Source: Gracilibacteraceae bacterium (GTDB lineage Bacteria; Bacillota; Desulfitobacteriia; Desulfitobacteriales; Syntrophobotulaceae). Taken from it: a stretch of DNA of 23,810 bases. A program made the translations under genes and the position numbers. The DNA is taken from contig JAISEW010000049.1 of NCBI GenBank assembly GCA_031263945.1, positions 1 to 23,810 on the forward strand. Direction: 5' to 3'. Positions 14,436 through 22,582 of this stretch are shown here, piece by piece (the first letter of the stretch is position 1; each line of letters begins with the position of its first letter). A model generated the notes under the pieces. It was not told the DNA's origin, did not search any database, and saw nothing but the letters and a program-made list of their open reading frames with translations.

Positions 14436-15401
14436 GTGCGGTTAAAACGTATCATCTTGAATCTGGCGGCGGCGGCGCTCATAGCGCAGACCTGCTTCGC
14501 CTCGCCTGTCTGGGCCGCGGCGGACGGGGCCTATCTGGCCGCGACCAACACCTATTACCTGAACCCCGACACGGGGCTGACCGACGACGGCGGCAGCCAG
14601 AACACCGCCATCGGGGAAGGCATGTGCCGCAGCGTCGTCTATAAAGACGCGCTGGCGGAGATCGAAAACGGCCAGATCTACCTGACCGTGCGCCTGCTGC
14701 TCATGAGCAACATGCGGGATGTGCGTCTTTGGGTCCAGCAGGGGCCGGGCGGCGCTTACCAGAGCGTCACGCCCCGGATCATGATGGAGGACGCGGCGGC
14801 GGATTCCGCGGATTACCGCTTCGCCGTCCCCGCGCTCACCGGCTATATCTCCTGGGCGATGTATGTGGAACCGATGGGACGGGACGTGAAGTTTTATATG
14901 AACGTCAGCGACGCCCTGCGGGAAGGGAGCGGGGACTTTATCGTCAGCGTCAAACCCGCCGCGGCGCCGGCGGAAGCGAGCGAACCGCCCGCGCCGCCGG
15001 CATCACCGGCAGAAACGCCCGCGCCGGCGGAGGCGGCGGCAAACGAGCCGGCTGAACCGACCGTGCCGGCTGAAACGACCGCGCCGGCGGAACCGGCGGT
15101 CGAGCCGGAACCGGCGGCAGGATCGGCGCCGGAAGCAAGCGGCTCGGCGGCTGAAACAGCGACGCCGCCGGAAACGAATACGAACGACCCAACCGCGTCT
15201 CCGGAAACGAATACGAACGACCCAGCCGCGCCGCCGGAAACGAGCGATCTGACCGACGATGTGATCGAACCGGAGGAACCGGAGGGATCCGCGGCCCCGG
15301 CGGCCGAACCGCCGGGAGGGGCGATCTTGGCGGCGGGCGCCGCCGCGGCGGTGCTGGCCGGCGTCCTGATCGCCCGCCGAGCCGGGAGAAGAAAACCGTG
15401 A
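14436..15401 (+). CDS. Shp-type cell-surface heme-binding protein with C-terminal membrane anchor
   Basis: The protein has 321 residues with a signal peptide (1-27, cleavage after VWA). The domain at about 30-170 matches the streptococcal Shp heme-binding family: TNTYYLNPDTGLTDDGGSQN, GEGMCRSVVYKDALAEI, IYLTVRLLLMSNM and WAMYVEPMGRDVKFYM. Shp holds heme iron between two Met residues; Met62 and Met146 are at the corresponding places with almost the same spacing (inference). A Pro/Ala/Glu/Thr-rich stalk (about 172-290) contains an 11-residue duplication encoded by a 33-bp repeat, followed by a membrane helix and RRAGRRKP. GTG 14436 is preceded by AAAGGGGA. Shp proteins pass heme to an HtsA/IsdE lipoprotein, encoded next with a 4-bp overlap. 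Confidence 0.87.
   Translation: MRLKRIILNLAAAALIAQTCFASPVWAAADGAYLAATNTYYLNPDTGLTDDGGSQNTAIGEGMCRSVVYKDALAEIENGQIYLTVRLLLMSNMRDVRLWVQQGPGGAYQSVTPRIMMEDAAADSADYRFAVPALTGYISWAMYVEPMGRDVKFYMNVSDALREGSGDFIVSVKPAAAPAEASEPPAPPASPAETPAPAEAAANEPAEPTVPAETTAPAEPAVEPEPAAGSAPEASGSAAETATPPETNTNDPTASPETNTNDPAAPPETSDLTDDVIEPEEPEGSAAPAAEPPGGAILAAGAAAAVLAGVLIARRAGRRKP
15168..15224 (+). repeat. 33-bp tandem repeat in the stalk of the Shp protein
   Basis: A 24-bp sequence beginning CCGGAAACGAATACG occurs identically at 15168-15191 and 15201-15224, 33 bp apart. It encodes PETNTNDP twice in the stalk, so stalk length could vary between strains by slippage. Confidence 0.8.
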
Positions 15402-16294
15402 AGATCCCTCGCCTGCCGCAGGCCGCGCTCCTGCTCCTGCTCATCGCCCTCGGAAGCGGCGGCTGCGTGGATCAAAACCCGGGCGGGCCGCTGATGGCGG
15501 AAGACGGCGCGACCGCCTACCGTCTGATGGCCACGTCGCGCGCCACGGTGGAGATCTGCGACCGCCTAGGGCTGGAACTGACGGGAGTGCCTTCGGTAGC
15601 GGGATTGCCCGCGCGTTACGCGGACGTTCCCCGCATCGGCGCTTCCATGTCCCCCGACATGGAACAAATCAAACTGCTGGCCCCCACGGAAGTAGCCGGG
15701 CCGGACACCTTGGCGGAAAGCCTCTCCCCCGGCTACGAAAACGCCAGCCTCCCGGCCACGTTCCTGAATCTGCGCAGCGTGCGGGGTTTGTACGAAAGCG
15801 CGGACTACCTGGGCGGCAAATACGGCGCGGCTGAGGAAGCGCGGGCCTTGCGGCAAGAATACGAAGACCGCCTCGCAGAGCTGCGGCTAAAACAAGACGG
15901 GCGCTCCGCCCCCCGCGTTCTGATCCTCATGGGGCTGCCCGGCGCTTATATTGAAGGCACGGCCAATTCCTACATCGGCGACCTGGTCGAACTGTGCGGC
16001 GGCGTAAACGTCGTCACGGATCCGGCGGAAAGTTTCGTGAATTGGAATACGGAGGAATTGCTGCTGCTCGACCCGGATATTATCCTGTGCGCCGCCCACG
16101 CCCTGCCGGATCTGGTCAAAGAGATGTTCGCCAGGGAATTTATGGAAAATGATATCTGGAAACATTTTCGCGCCGTACAGGAAGGACGGGTCTATGATCT
16201 GGACTATGAGATCTTTGGCATGAGCGCCAATTTTCTCTGGCCGGAGGCCCTGGATCGCCTGGAAGCCATATTCTACGGGGAGAGCGCCGCGTGA
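15398..16294 (+). CDS. Heme ABC transporter substrate-binding lipoprotein (IsdE/HtsA-like)
   Basis: The 298-residue protein has a lipoprotein signal ending LGSGGC, with Cys23 as the probable lipidated residue; the lipobox is slightly atypical. The mature part is a class III (helical-backbone) binding protein: LGLELTGVP, PRIGASMSPDMEQIKLLAPTEV, NLRSVRGLYESADYLGGKYG, AYIEGTANSYIGDLVELCGG and WNTEELLLLDPDIILCAAHALP. In IsdE and HtsA heme is held by one Met and one His about 150 residues apart; Met84 and His234 fit that spacing exactly. It should take heme from Shp and deliver it to the permease. The GTG start overlaps the Shp stop (GTGA), with GGGAGAAG upstream. Confidence 0.92.
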   Translation: MKIPRLPQAALLLLLIALGSGGCVDQNPGGPLMAEDGATAYRLMATSRATVEICDRLGLELTGVPSVAGLPARYADVPRIGASMSPDMEQIKLLAPTEVAGPDTLAESLSPGYENASLPATFLNLRSVRGLYESADYLGGKYGAAEEARALRQEYEDRLAELRLKQDGRSAPRVLILMGLPGAYIEGTANSYIGDLVELCGGVNVVTDPAESFVNWNTEELLLLDPDIILCAAHALPDLVKEMFAREFMENDIWKHFRAVQEGRVYDLDYEIFGMSANFLWPEALDRLEAIFYGESAA

Positions 16295-17286
16295 AAACCA
16301 CAGGCAGACAACTGCTGACCGGCGCCTTGGTCTGTGCCGCCCTCGCCGGGCTCACGGCTCTCCTTTTTTTCGCCGCCCTGAAAATCGGCAGCATCTCCGT
16401 CACCTGGACGCAGCTGTGGCGCGGCCTGTTCGTGGCCTATGACGCGCGGGTGGCGGCTATTCACGATCTGCGCTTTCCCCGCGTGATCATCGCCCTGCTC
16501 GCGGGAGGGATGCTCGCGGTTTCGGGACTCTTTCTGCAGTCCGCCCTGAAAAACCCGCTGGCCGACCCCGGCATCATCGGCATCGCCGGCGGCGCGGCTT
16601 TTACCGCCGCCGTGGTCGCCGCTTTTTTCCCCATGCTCTATTTCTCCAAACCCATCTTCGCTTTTATCGGCGGAATTCTGGCTTTTCTGCTCATATACCG
16701 TCTGGCCTGGAAAGGCTCGCTGGACCCCGTACGCGTCATCCTCGTCGGCGTGGCGGTCAGCGCCGTGTTCGCGGGATTGTCCGCAGCTTTATTCGGCATG
16801 AGCAGCTCGGGCGGCGTCTCCCCGCCGGTCAGCGGTCTGAGCCAGCGCTCCTGGAGTGACGTCCGCCAACTGGCGGTCTACGCCGCGGGTGGTCTGCCGG
16901 CCGCCCTGCTGCTCGCTCCGGCCTGTAATCTCCTGACCCTGGAAGACAGAACCGTGCGCGGCTTGGGCGTGAACGCCGATCTCCTGCGCGGTCTCGTCTC
17001 CGCCGCCGCCGTGCTGCTGGTCTCGGCCGCGACCGCCATCATCGGCGTGGTGGGTTTTCTGGCCCTGATCACCCCGCATATGGCCCGCCGGCTCGTGGGT
17101 TCCGACCACCGGATCCTCACTCCCTGCTGTATCCTGCTGGGCGCTTTTATCCTGCTGGCGGCGGACACGCTGGGGCGCGTACTGGCCGCCCCGGCGGAGA
17201 TATCGGCCGCGGTGCTGATGAACGTGCTGGGCGGGCCGTTTTTCATCATCCTGCTGCAAAGGGGGCAACGCGTTGGCCGCTCATAG
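16291..17286 (+). CDS. FecCD-family heme ABC transporter permease
   Basis: The 331-residue integral membrane protein has about nine or ten hydrophobic segments. Family signatures are LRFPRVIIALLAGGMLAVSGLFLQ near residue 60, NPLADPGIIGIAGGAAF, and the ATPase-contact region GFLALITPHMARRLVGSDHRILTP near residue 250. FecCD/BtuC permeases form a homodimer that takes iron chelates, heme or cobalamin from a binding protein. The partner lipoprotein overlaps it by 4 bp upstream and the ATPase by 14 bp downstream, giving a complete importer. The start is GTG 16291 behind GGGGAGAG. Confidence 0.93.
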   Translation: MKTTGRQLLTGALVCAALAGLTALLFFAALKIGSISVTWTQLWRGLFVAYDARVAAIHDLRFPRVIIALLAGGMLAVSGLFLQSALKNPLADPGIIGIAGGAAFTAAVVAAFFPMLYFSKPIFAFIGGILAFLLIYRLAWKGSLDPVRVILVGVAVSAVFAGLSAALFGMSSSGGVSPPVSGLSQRSWSDVRQLAVYAAGGLPAALLLAPACNLLTLEDRTVRGLGVNADLLRGLVSAAAVLLVSAATAIIGVVGFLALITPHMARRLVGSDHRILTPCCILLGAFILLAADTLGRVLAAPAEISAAVLMNVLGGPFFIILLQRGQRVGRS

Positions 17287-18046
17287 ACTGCAAGTGGAAA
17301 ACCTCTCTTTCGCCTACGGGGAAACCGCCGTATTGCGCGGCGTCAGCTTCACGGTCCGGCCCGGCGCCGTGACCACCCTCATGGGGGCGAACGCCTGCGG
17401 CAAAACCACGCTGCTCCTCGTCATGACCAAAAACCTGAAACCGGACGCCGGGCGGGTCTTGCTGGACGGCCGCGATATAGCCGCCCTCCGGCTGCGAGAT
17501 TTTGCCAGACGCGCCGCCGTCGTCCATCAGAAGAACACGGCCCCGGACGACCTGAGCGTGGAACAGCTGGTCTTTTACGGGCGGACGCCCTACGGCTCCC
17601 CTTTCCGCGGCCGCTCGGCGGAGGATGAGACGCGTGTGGCCCTGGCCATGGCGGCGACGGGGATAACGGACATCGCCCGCCAGCCGATGGGCACTCTGTC
17701 CGGCGGGCAGAGACAGCGGGCTTTTATCGCCATGGCGCTGGCCCAGGACACAAAACTGCTGTTTCTGGACGAACCCACCACGTTTCTCGACATCCGCTAT
17801 CAGGTGGAGACCTTGCGCCTGATCCGCGCCCTGAACGCGGAGCGCGGCATCACGATCCTGATGGTGCTGCACGACATCAACCAGGCCGCCCTGTACTCGG
17901 ACGAGGTGATCGCCCTGAAAGACGGCGCGGTGCTGACCCAGGGCCCGCCGCGCGAAGTGATAACAGAAGAGACGGTGTTCGCCGTGTACGGCGTCCGCCT
18001 GCCCGTGCGCGCCGACGGCGAGCGGATCTGGGTGCTGCCGGCCTGA
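17273..18046 (+). CDS. Heme ABC transporter ATP-binding protein (FecE/HmuV-like)
   Basis: The 257-residue ATPase has Walker A GANACGKTT (about 42-50), the Q-loop in VVHQKN, signature LSGGQRQRAFIAMALAQ, Walker B LLFLDEPTTFLDIRYQ and an H-loop in LMVLHDINQA. The DEPTTFLD pattern is typical of iron-siderophore, heme and cobalamin importers. It energises the FecCD permease, whose 3' end it overlaps. The TTG start is supported by AAAGGGGG at 17258-17265. Walker A has an unusual Ala-Cys (GANACGKTT) where GANGSGKST is commoner. Confidence 0.94.
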   Translation: MAAHRLQVENLSFAYGETAVLRGVSFTVRPGAVTTLMGANACGKTTLLLVMTKNLKPDAGRVLLDGRDIAALRLRDFARRAAVVHQKNTAPDDLSVEQLVFYGRTPYGSPFRGRSAEDETRVALAMAATGITDIARQPMGTLSGGQRQRAFIAMALAQDTKLLFLDEPTTFLDIRYQVETLRLIRALNAERGITILMVLHDINQAALYSDEVIALKDGAVLTQGPPREVITEETVFAVYGVRLPVRADGERIWVLPA

Positions 18047-18071
18047 CCTGATCTGGAAGGAGTTGATAAAA

Positions 18072-18485
18072 ATGAGTAAAATAACCAAACCGCTCTTTGT
18101 CGTCCTCGGTTTCTTTTTTCTGGTCGTCGCGGCGGTCGGCGTCGTCATGCCCATCCTGCCGACGACCCCTTTTCTCCTTTTGACGCTTTTCTGCTTTGCC
18201 CGCGGTTCTGAGCGCTTCCACCGCTGGTTTCTCGGCACGAAACTGTACAAAAAATATCTGCAAAGCGCGGTGCGGGATAAAACGATGTCCATGAAGACAA
18301 AACTCACCATCTGCCTTCCGGTCACCGTCATGCTGCTGGCCGCCTTCTGTTTCACCCCCTTCTGGCCCGGACGGGTCTTGATCGCCGGCGCCCTGCTTTT
18401 CAAATGGTATTATTTCCTCTTTGTCCTGAAAACCAAACCGCCGGCCGGCTCGGTCAGCGTCACCACGGACGGGCCCTGTGATTGA
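18072..18485 (+). CDS. DUF454 (YbaN-family) small membrane protein
   Basis: The 137-residue protein shows the DUF454 hallmarks: LGFFFLVVAAVGVVMPILPTTPFLLL, then CFARGSERFHRWFLGTKLYKKYL, and two further hydrophobic stretches (KLTICLPVTVMLLAAFCF and VLIAGALLFKWYYFLFVL), giving about three or four membrane segments. The biochemical function of the family is unknown. GGAAGGAG at 18055-18062 points to ATG 18072, with an in-frame TTG at 18063 too close to it. The 3' end overlaps the next ABC gene by 8 bp, suggesting that its product works with that transporter. Confidence 0.9.
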   Translation: MSKITKPLFVVLGFFFLVVAAVGVVMPILPTTPFLLLTLFCFARGSERFHRWFLGTKLYKKYLQSAVRDKTMSMKTKLTICLPVTVMLLAAFCFTPFWPGRVLIAGALLFKWYYFLFVLKTKPPAGSVSVTTDGPCD

Positions 18486-20217
18486 CCGGCGGCTCTTGGC
18501 TCTCGCGCCCGAGGCCGGGCGGCGGGTGGCGGGCGCGGTCCTGGCCAAATGGGGCGCTCTGCTCGCGGATGTGACCATCATAGCCGCGGTAACCCGTCTG
18601 CTCGGCCTCCTCGCCGCGGGCGGCGCGCCGGAGGGACTGGCGGCGACTTTGGCCGTCTGCGCCCTGGCCGCCCTCCTGCGGGCCTTTTGCGGTCTGCAGG
18701 CGGAAAAAGTCTCGTTTGCCGCCCAGACCGGCGTCAAAAAACAGCTGCGAGAGAAGCTTTACGCCCATCTGACCAAACTCGGCCCCGGTTACGGCGAGAG
18801 CATCGGCACGGCGGAGATCCTGCAGATCGCCACCGAAGGGGTCGATCAGCTCGAGATCTATTTCGGCCGCTATCTGCCGCAGTTTTTTTACAGCATCGCC
18901 GCCCCGCTCACCCTCTTTTGCGTCATGGCCCCCATCGACCTGCGCGCGGCCGCTGTCCTCCTGGTCTGCGCCCCGCTGATCCCGGCGATCCTCCTGCTGA
19001 TCGGCCGTATGGCCGGGAAAATGGCCGGCCGGCAGTGGGAGTCCTATATTTCGCTGGGAGACCGGTTCCTGGAAAACATCCAGGGCATGACGACGCTGAA
19101 AGTGTACGGCGCGGACGGCGGGCGGCAGGAAGACATGGCCGGCGAGGCGGAATCTTTTCGCCGCTCGACGATGCGGCTCCTGCGGATGCAGCTTTCCACC
19201 CTCATCCTCATGGACGTGGTCGCCTTTGGCGGCGCGGCTCTCGGCGCCGCGGCCGCCGCCCTGGCCTACGAAGCGGGGCGCGTCTCTCTGGCCGCCGCTC
19301 TGACGCTCGCTCTGCTGGCGGCGGAATATTTTATCCCCCTCCGGCAGCTGGGCTCGTATTTCCATGTGGCTATGAACGGGGTGTCGGCCGGCGAGCGCAT
19401 GTTTCAGTTCCTCAGCCGGGAAGCGCCGCCTGACGGCACGGACGCCCCGCCGGCCGGCCGCCTGGCTATAGAGGTGAAAGGTCTTTCTTTTCGCTATCCG
19501 GGCGGAGAGCGGGACGCGCTGGCCGGCGTCGAGAGTTCCGTCCCCGTGGGTGCTCTCACCGCCCTGGCCGGGCCTGCCGGCTGCGGCAAAAGCACGGCGG
19601 CCGCTCTCCTCAGCGGGCGGCAGCAGGGGTATACCGGCAGCGCCGCCGTCGGCGGGCGGGAACTAAGTCATATCGCCCGGGAGGAGCTGCGGCGCCGCGT
19701 CACTCTGGTCAGCCACGACAGTTATGTTTTCACCGGCACGGCGGCGGACAACCTGCGCCTCGCCCGGCCGGAAGCGACGGAGGCGGAGATGATCGAGGCC
19801 CTCCGCGCCGTCCGTTTATGGGATTTTTTTCAAAACGCCTGCGGCTTGGCCACGGTTTTAAGCGAGCGGGGCGCCAATCTTTCCGGCGGGCAGCGGCAGC
19901 GGCTGTGCATCGCCCGGGCGCTGCTCAAAGACAGCGACGTGTATATTTTCGACGAGGCCACGTCCAATATCGACGCGGAGAGCGAGGAAGCCATCATGAG
20001 CGTGGCGCGGCGGCTGGCGGCAACCAGGACCGTCCTCATCATCTCGCACCGGCTGGCGAACCTGACCGCTTGCGCCCGGATCTACCTGCTGGCGGACGGC
20101 CGCGTCGCCGAGCGGGGAACGCACGCGGAACTGCTGGCCCGGGACGGCGTGTACGCCAAGCTGTACAATGAGCAGCTTTTATTGGAAAATTATGGCAAAA
20201 GAGGTGTTCATCCTTGA
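18478..20217 (+). CDS. CydD-like ABC transporter subunit of the heme operon (second pair)
   Basis: The 579-residue half transporter has six membrane segments (about 10-310) with GTAEILQIATEGVDQLEIYFGRYLPQFFYS and NIQGMTTLKVYGADG, both closely similar in pattern to the CydD at 6801. The ATPase domain shows Walker A GPAGCGKST (about 365), LSGGQRQRLCIARALL and VYIFDEATSNIDAESEEAI. The GTG start gives MIDRRL, matching MIDKNL at the start of the first CydD, and supports this choice despite a modest GGACGGG site. Its place behind heme-import genes and DUF454 suggests heme, porphyrin or thiol transport, but the direction and substrate are not shown by sequence. Confidence 0.88.
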   Translation: MIDRRLLALAPEAGRRVAGAVLAKWGALLADVTIIAAVTRLLGLLAAGGAPEGLAATLAVCALAALLRAFCGLQAEKVSFAAQTGVKKQLREKLYAHLTKLGPGYGESIGTAEILQIATEGVDQLEIYFGRYLPQFFYSIAAPLTLFCVMAPIDLRAAAVLLVCAPLIPAILLLIGRMAGKMAGRQWESYISLGDRFLENIQGMTTLKVYGADGGRQEDMAGEAESFRRSTMRLLRMQLSTLILMDVVAFGGAALGAAAAALAYEAGRVSLAAALTLALLAAEYFIPLRQLGSYFHVAMNGVSAGERMFQFLSREAPPDGTDAPPAGRLAIEVKGLSFRYPGGERDALAGVESSVPVGALTALAGPAGCGKSTAAALLSGRQQGYTGSAAVGGRELSHIAREELRRRVTLVSHDSYVFTGTAADNLRLARPEATEAEMIEALRAVRLWDFFQNACGLATVLSERGANLSGGQRQRLCIARALLKDSDVYIFDEATSNIDAESEEAIMSVARRLAATRTVLIISHRLANLTACARIYLLADGRVAERGTHAELLARDGVYAKLYNEQLLLENYGKRGVHP

Positions 20218-21860
20218 AGATCATGGCGAAACTCATCTTGCTGGTCGGCCCGCTGAAAGGGTTTCTGGCCCTGGCCGTCCTGCTGGGCGCCCTGGGCAAT
20301 ATCGCGGCGGCGGCCATCCCCGTTCTTGGCGTCTGGGCCCTGCTCACGGCGGCGGGAGCCGGAAGCTGTCCGGCGCCGCCGGAGTGGACCCCGGCGGTTT
20401 TCGTCAGCCTGGCTTTTCTGGCCGGTCTCTCCCGCGGGGTTTTCCGCTACGGGGAGCAGACCCTGAACCATTATATCGCGTTCAAACTGCTGGCCCTGAT
20501 CCGGGAAAAACTGTTCGCCGCTTTGCGCCGCCTATGTCCCGCCAAACTGGAGGGGAAGGAAAAAGGCGATCTCATCGCCGTCCTCACGAGCGACATCGAG
20601 CTGCTGGAAGTGTTTTACGCCCACACGCTCTCACCGGCGGCTATCGCCCTGCTCACGACGGTCGCCGCCGCCGGTTTGGCCTGGCTCTCTCACCCGCTGT
20701 TCGCCCTGATCGTCCTGACCGCCCACATCGCGGTGGGGGCCGCCCTGCCGGTGTCGGCCTCCCGCTTCACGCGGGAAGAGCAGCGGCGTCTCCGGGAGGA
20801 AAGCGGGCGGTTTTCCGCCTTTTATCTGGACAGCCTGCGCGGGCTTCCCGAATTGCTGGAATACGGCGGCGCCGAGGCCAGAAAACGGGAAATAGGGCGG
20901 CGGACGGACGAGATGGACGCGGCCCGCCGGCGGCTGAACCGGCGGGAAGGGGCGACCGGCGCGGTGGCCGGGCTTTTGGTCACGGCCTTTACTTTGCTGG
21001 CTTTGGCCGCCGCCTGTCTGCTTTATGGCCAGGGACGGATCGCGGCCGGCGCAGCCGTCCTGCCGGTGGTCCTCATTTTTTCTTCCTTTGGCCCGGCGCT
21101 GGCTCTGAGCGCTCTGGGCAGCGCTTTGCCCGGGGTGCTGGCCGCCGGGCGCCGCGTGCTGGCCCTCCTGGAGGAAGATCCGGAAACCCCGGAGGTCACC
21201 AACGGCGAGGACCCCGATTTCAGCGGAGCGGAGAGCCGGAACCTCAGTTTTTCCTACGGCGGCGAGGAGGTGCTGCGCGATATCTCCATATCGCTGGAAA
21301 AAGGGCTGATCACCGGCATCACCGGCCGGAGCGGTTCCGGCAAGTCCACGTTTTTGAAGCTGCTCATGCGGTTTTGGCGCTCCCCGGAAAACACGGTGTT
21401 CATCTCCGGGGCGGAGATCGGCCGTATCAACACCGGGCGGCTCCGGGAGCTGGAGAGTTTTATGACCCAGGAAACGTATCTGTTTCACACCACCATCGGC
21501 GAAAACATCCTGATCGGGCGACCGGGGGCGTCACGGGCCGATATGATCGCCGCCGCGAAAAAAGCCGCGCTGCATGATTTTGTCCAGTCGCTGCCGGAGG
21601 GCTATGACACGCCGGTGGGCGAGATGGGCTGCACGCTTTCGAGCGGGGAGCGGCAGCGAGTCGGCCTGGCCCGCGCTTTTCTCCACGACGCCCCCCTCCT
21701 CCTCCTGGACGAGCCCACGAGCAATTTGGACAGCCTGAACGAGGGCGTCATCCTGAAAGCCCTGCGGGAGGAAAAGAGCGGCCGCGCCGTCGCGCTGGTC
21801 TCGCACCGCCCTTCGACGATGGGCGCCGCGGACACTGTGTATCTCTTGGGAGGCGGGTGA
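20214..21860 (+). CDS. CydC-like ABC transporter subunit of the heme operon (second pair)
   Basis: The 548-residue half transporter is the partner of the preceding CydD-like protein. The membrane domain includes AGLSRGVFRYGEQTLNHYIAFKLLALIREKLFAAL, a CydC hallmark. The ATPase domain has Walker A GRSGSGKST, a non-standard signature LSSGERQRVGLARAF where LSGGQ is usual, Walker B LLLLDEPTSNLD and VSHRPSTMGAADTVYLL. It ends soon after the H-loop, so it is about 40 residues shorter than the first CydC. The TTG start is supported by AGAGGTG at 20200-20206 and overlaps the upstream stop (TTGA). An asymmetric pair with one altered signature is common in heterodimeric ABC exporters. Confidence 0.87.
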   Translation: MKIMAKLILLVGPLKGFLALAVLLGALGNIAAAAIPVLGVWALLTAAGAGSCPAPPEWTPAVFVSLAFLAGLSRGVFRYGEQTLNHYIAFKLLALIREKLFAALRRLCPAKLEGKEKGDLIAVLTSDIELLEVFYAHTLSPAAIALLTTVAAAGLAWLSHPLFALIVLTAHIAVGAALPVSASRFTREEQRRLREESGRFSAFYLDSLRGLPELLEYGGAEARKREIGRRTDEMDAARRRLNRREGATGAVAGLLVTAFTLLALAAACLLYGQGRIAAGAAVLPVVLIFSSFGPALALSALGSALPGVLAAGRRVLALLEEDPETPEVTNGEDPDFSGAESRNLSFSYGGEEVLRDISISLEKGLITGITGRSGSGKSTFLKLLMRFWRSPENTVFISGAEIGRINTGRLRELESFMTQETYLFHTTIGENILIGRPGASRADMIAAAKKAALHDFVQSLPEGYDTPVGEMGCTLSSGERQRVGLARAFLHDAPLLLLDEPTSNLDSLNEGVILKALREEKSGRAVALVSHRPSTMGAADTVYLLGGG

Positions 21861-21862
21861 GC

Positions 21863-22294
21863 ATGAGTTTCTCTGATTTTTCGAAAAAAGTGCGCGCCGA
21901 ACTCGGCGTCACCCAGCGGCAATTGGCGGCGGATCTGCACATAAGTTATGTGACCGTCAACAGATGGGAAAGAGAACATTCCAGGCCGAACGCGCTGACG
22001 CTCGGATCATTTGTCAATTATTGCCAGGCGCATGGCCTGGCGGTCCCGGCGGACATCGCCGCGGGCGAAAGCGCGGGCGCGTCCGCGGGTCGGTTCAGCA
22101 TCTCGGAGGCGGCCCGGTATTTGCGCCTCAGCCGGGGAACGATCTATAATCTGGTCAAAGAGGGCGGACTGCGCGCCGTCAAAATAGGCGGAAAGTGGTT
22201 TATCTCGCGGGCGGAGCTTGAGCTTGAGCAGCGCCGGCGCGAGGGTTGCCGTCGTTTTTGCGGAAAAAGATGGATAAATAGCGAAAAAATATGA
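21863..22294 (+). CDS. Transcriptional regulator with XRE-type HTH and excisionase-type HTH
   Basis: The 143-residue protein carries two different DNA-binding modules. Residues about 5-62 form a Cro/C1-type helix-turn-helix (VRAELGVTQRQLAADLHISYVTVNRWEREHSRP). Residues about 72-122 form a MerR/excisionase-type winged helix (FSISEAARYLRLSRGTIYNLVKEGGLRAVKIGGKWFISRAELE). No effector domain is visible. GGGAGG at 21848-21853 points to ATG 21863; an in-frame GTG at 21857 overlaps the upstream stop. As the last gene of the heme operon it is a candidate local regulator, perhaps acting on the repeated sites at 22426-22467. The target is inference. Confidence 0.85.
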   Translation: MSFSDFSKKVRAELGVTQRQLAADLHISYVTVNRWEREHSRPNALTLGSFVNYCQAHGLAVPADIAAGESAGASAGRFSISEAARYLRLSRGTIYNLVKEGGLRAVKIGGKWFISRAELELEQRRREGCRRFCGKRWINSEKI

Positions 22295-22325
22295 ATAAAC
22301 GCCGGAAATATGTAAAATCCCCCGC

Positions 22326-22355
22326 TGAAAAACCATCAACTATTTTTCATCAACT
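22326..22355 (+). other. A/T hairpin and CATCAACT direct repeat behind the regulator gene
   Basis: TGAAAAA (22326-22332) and TTTTTCA (22343-22349) can form a weak hairpin, and CATCAACT occurs twice (22334-22341, 22348-22355). It could mark the operon end, but there is no GC stem or terminal T run, so I do not call it a terminator. Confidence 0.25.
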
Positions 22356-22425
22356 TTCGATTTTGACAGGGGCGCGCGGACCGGCGGCCCTGAAACCCTG
22401 ACGGATCCAAGCAAGTAAATCTGAA

Positions 22426-22467
22426 TGTTAACAAATGTTAACTTTGCGCATTGCGCAAAGATGTTAA
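22426..22467. promoter_or_regulatory. Repeated TGTTAA(C) sites around a palindrome, candidate operator cluster
   Basis: TGTTAAC occurs at 22426-22432 and 22436-22442, exactly 10 bp or one helical turn apart; TGTTAA returns at 22462-22467. Between them CTTTGCGC (22442-22449) and GCGCAAAG (22453-22460) form a perfect 8-bp inverted repeat with a 3-bp centre. The cluster lies about 80 bp upstream of the promoter at 22546 and directly behind the two-HTH regulator gene. It looks like a cooperative protein-binding site. Confidence 0.45.
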
Positions 22468-22545
22468 ACCAAACGTGAAGGAAAAATGAAATAACCTCAA
22501 TAACGCGGATTAATGAGATTTTATTAAAAATTTTCTCCCAGGGTA

Positions 22546-22574
22546 TTGACACGCTCTTTCTGTTGTGGTAAATT
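22546..22574 (+). promoter_or_regulatory. Sigma-A-like promoter with extended -10
   Basis: TTGACA (22546-22551), a 17-bp spacer and TAAATT (22569-22574) with TGG directly in front of the -10. The -35 is perfect. Transcription would start near 22581 and run rightwards toward the exported-protein gene at 23386. Confidence 0.7.
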
Positions 22575-22582
22575 AATATTAA

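Noticed and set aside
20168..21577. Long plus-strand open frame overlapping the second CydC-like gene
   Set aside because: It is the Gly/Arg-rich out-of-frame reading of a gene with clear ABC motifs in the other frame.
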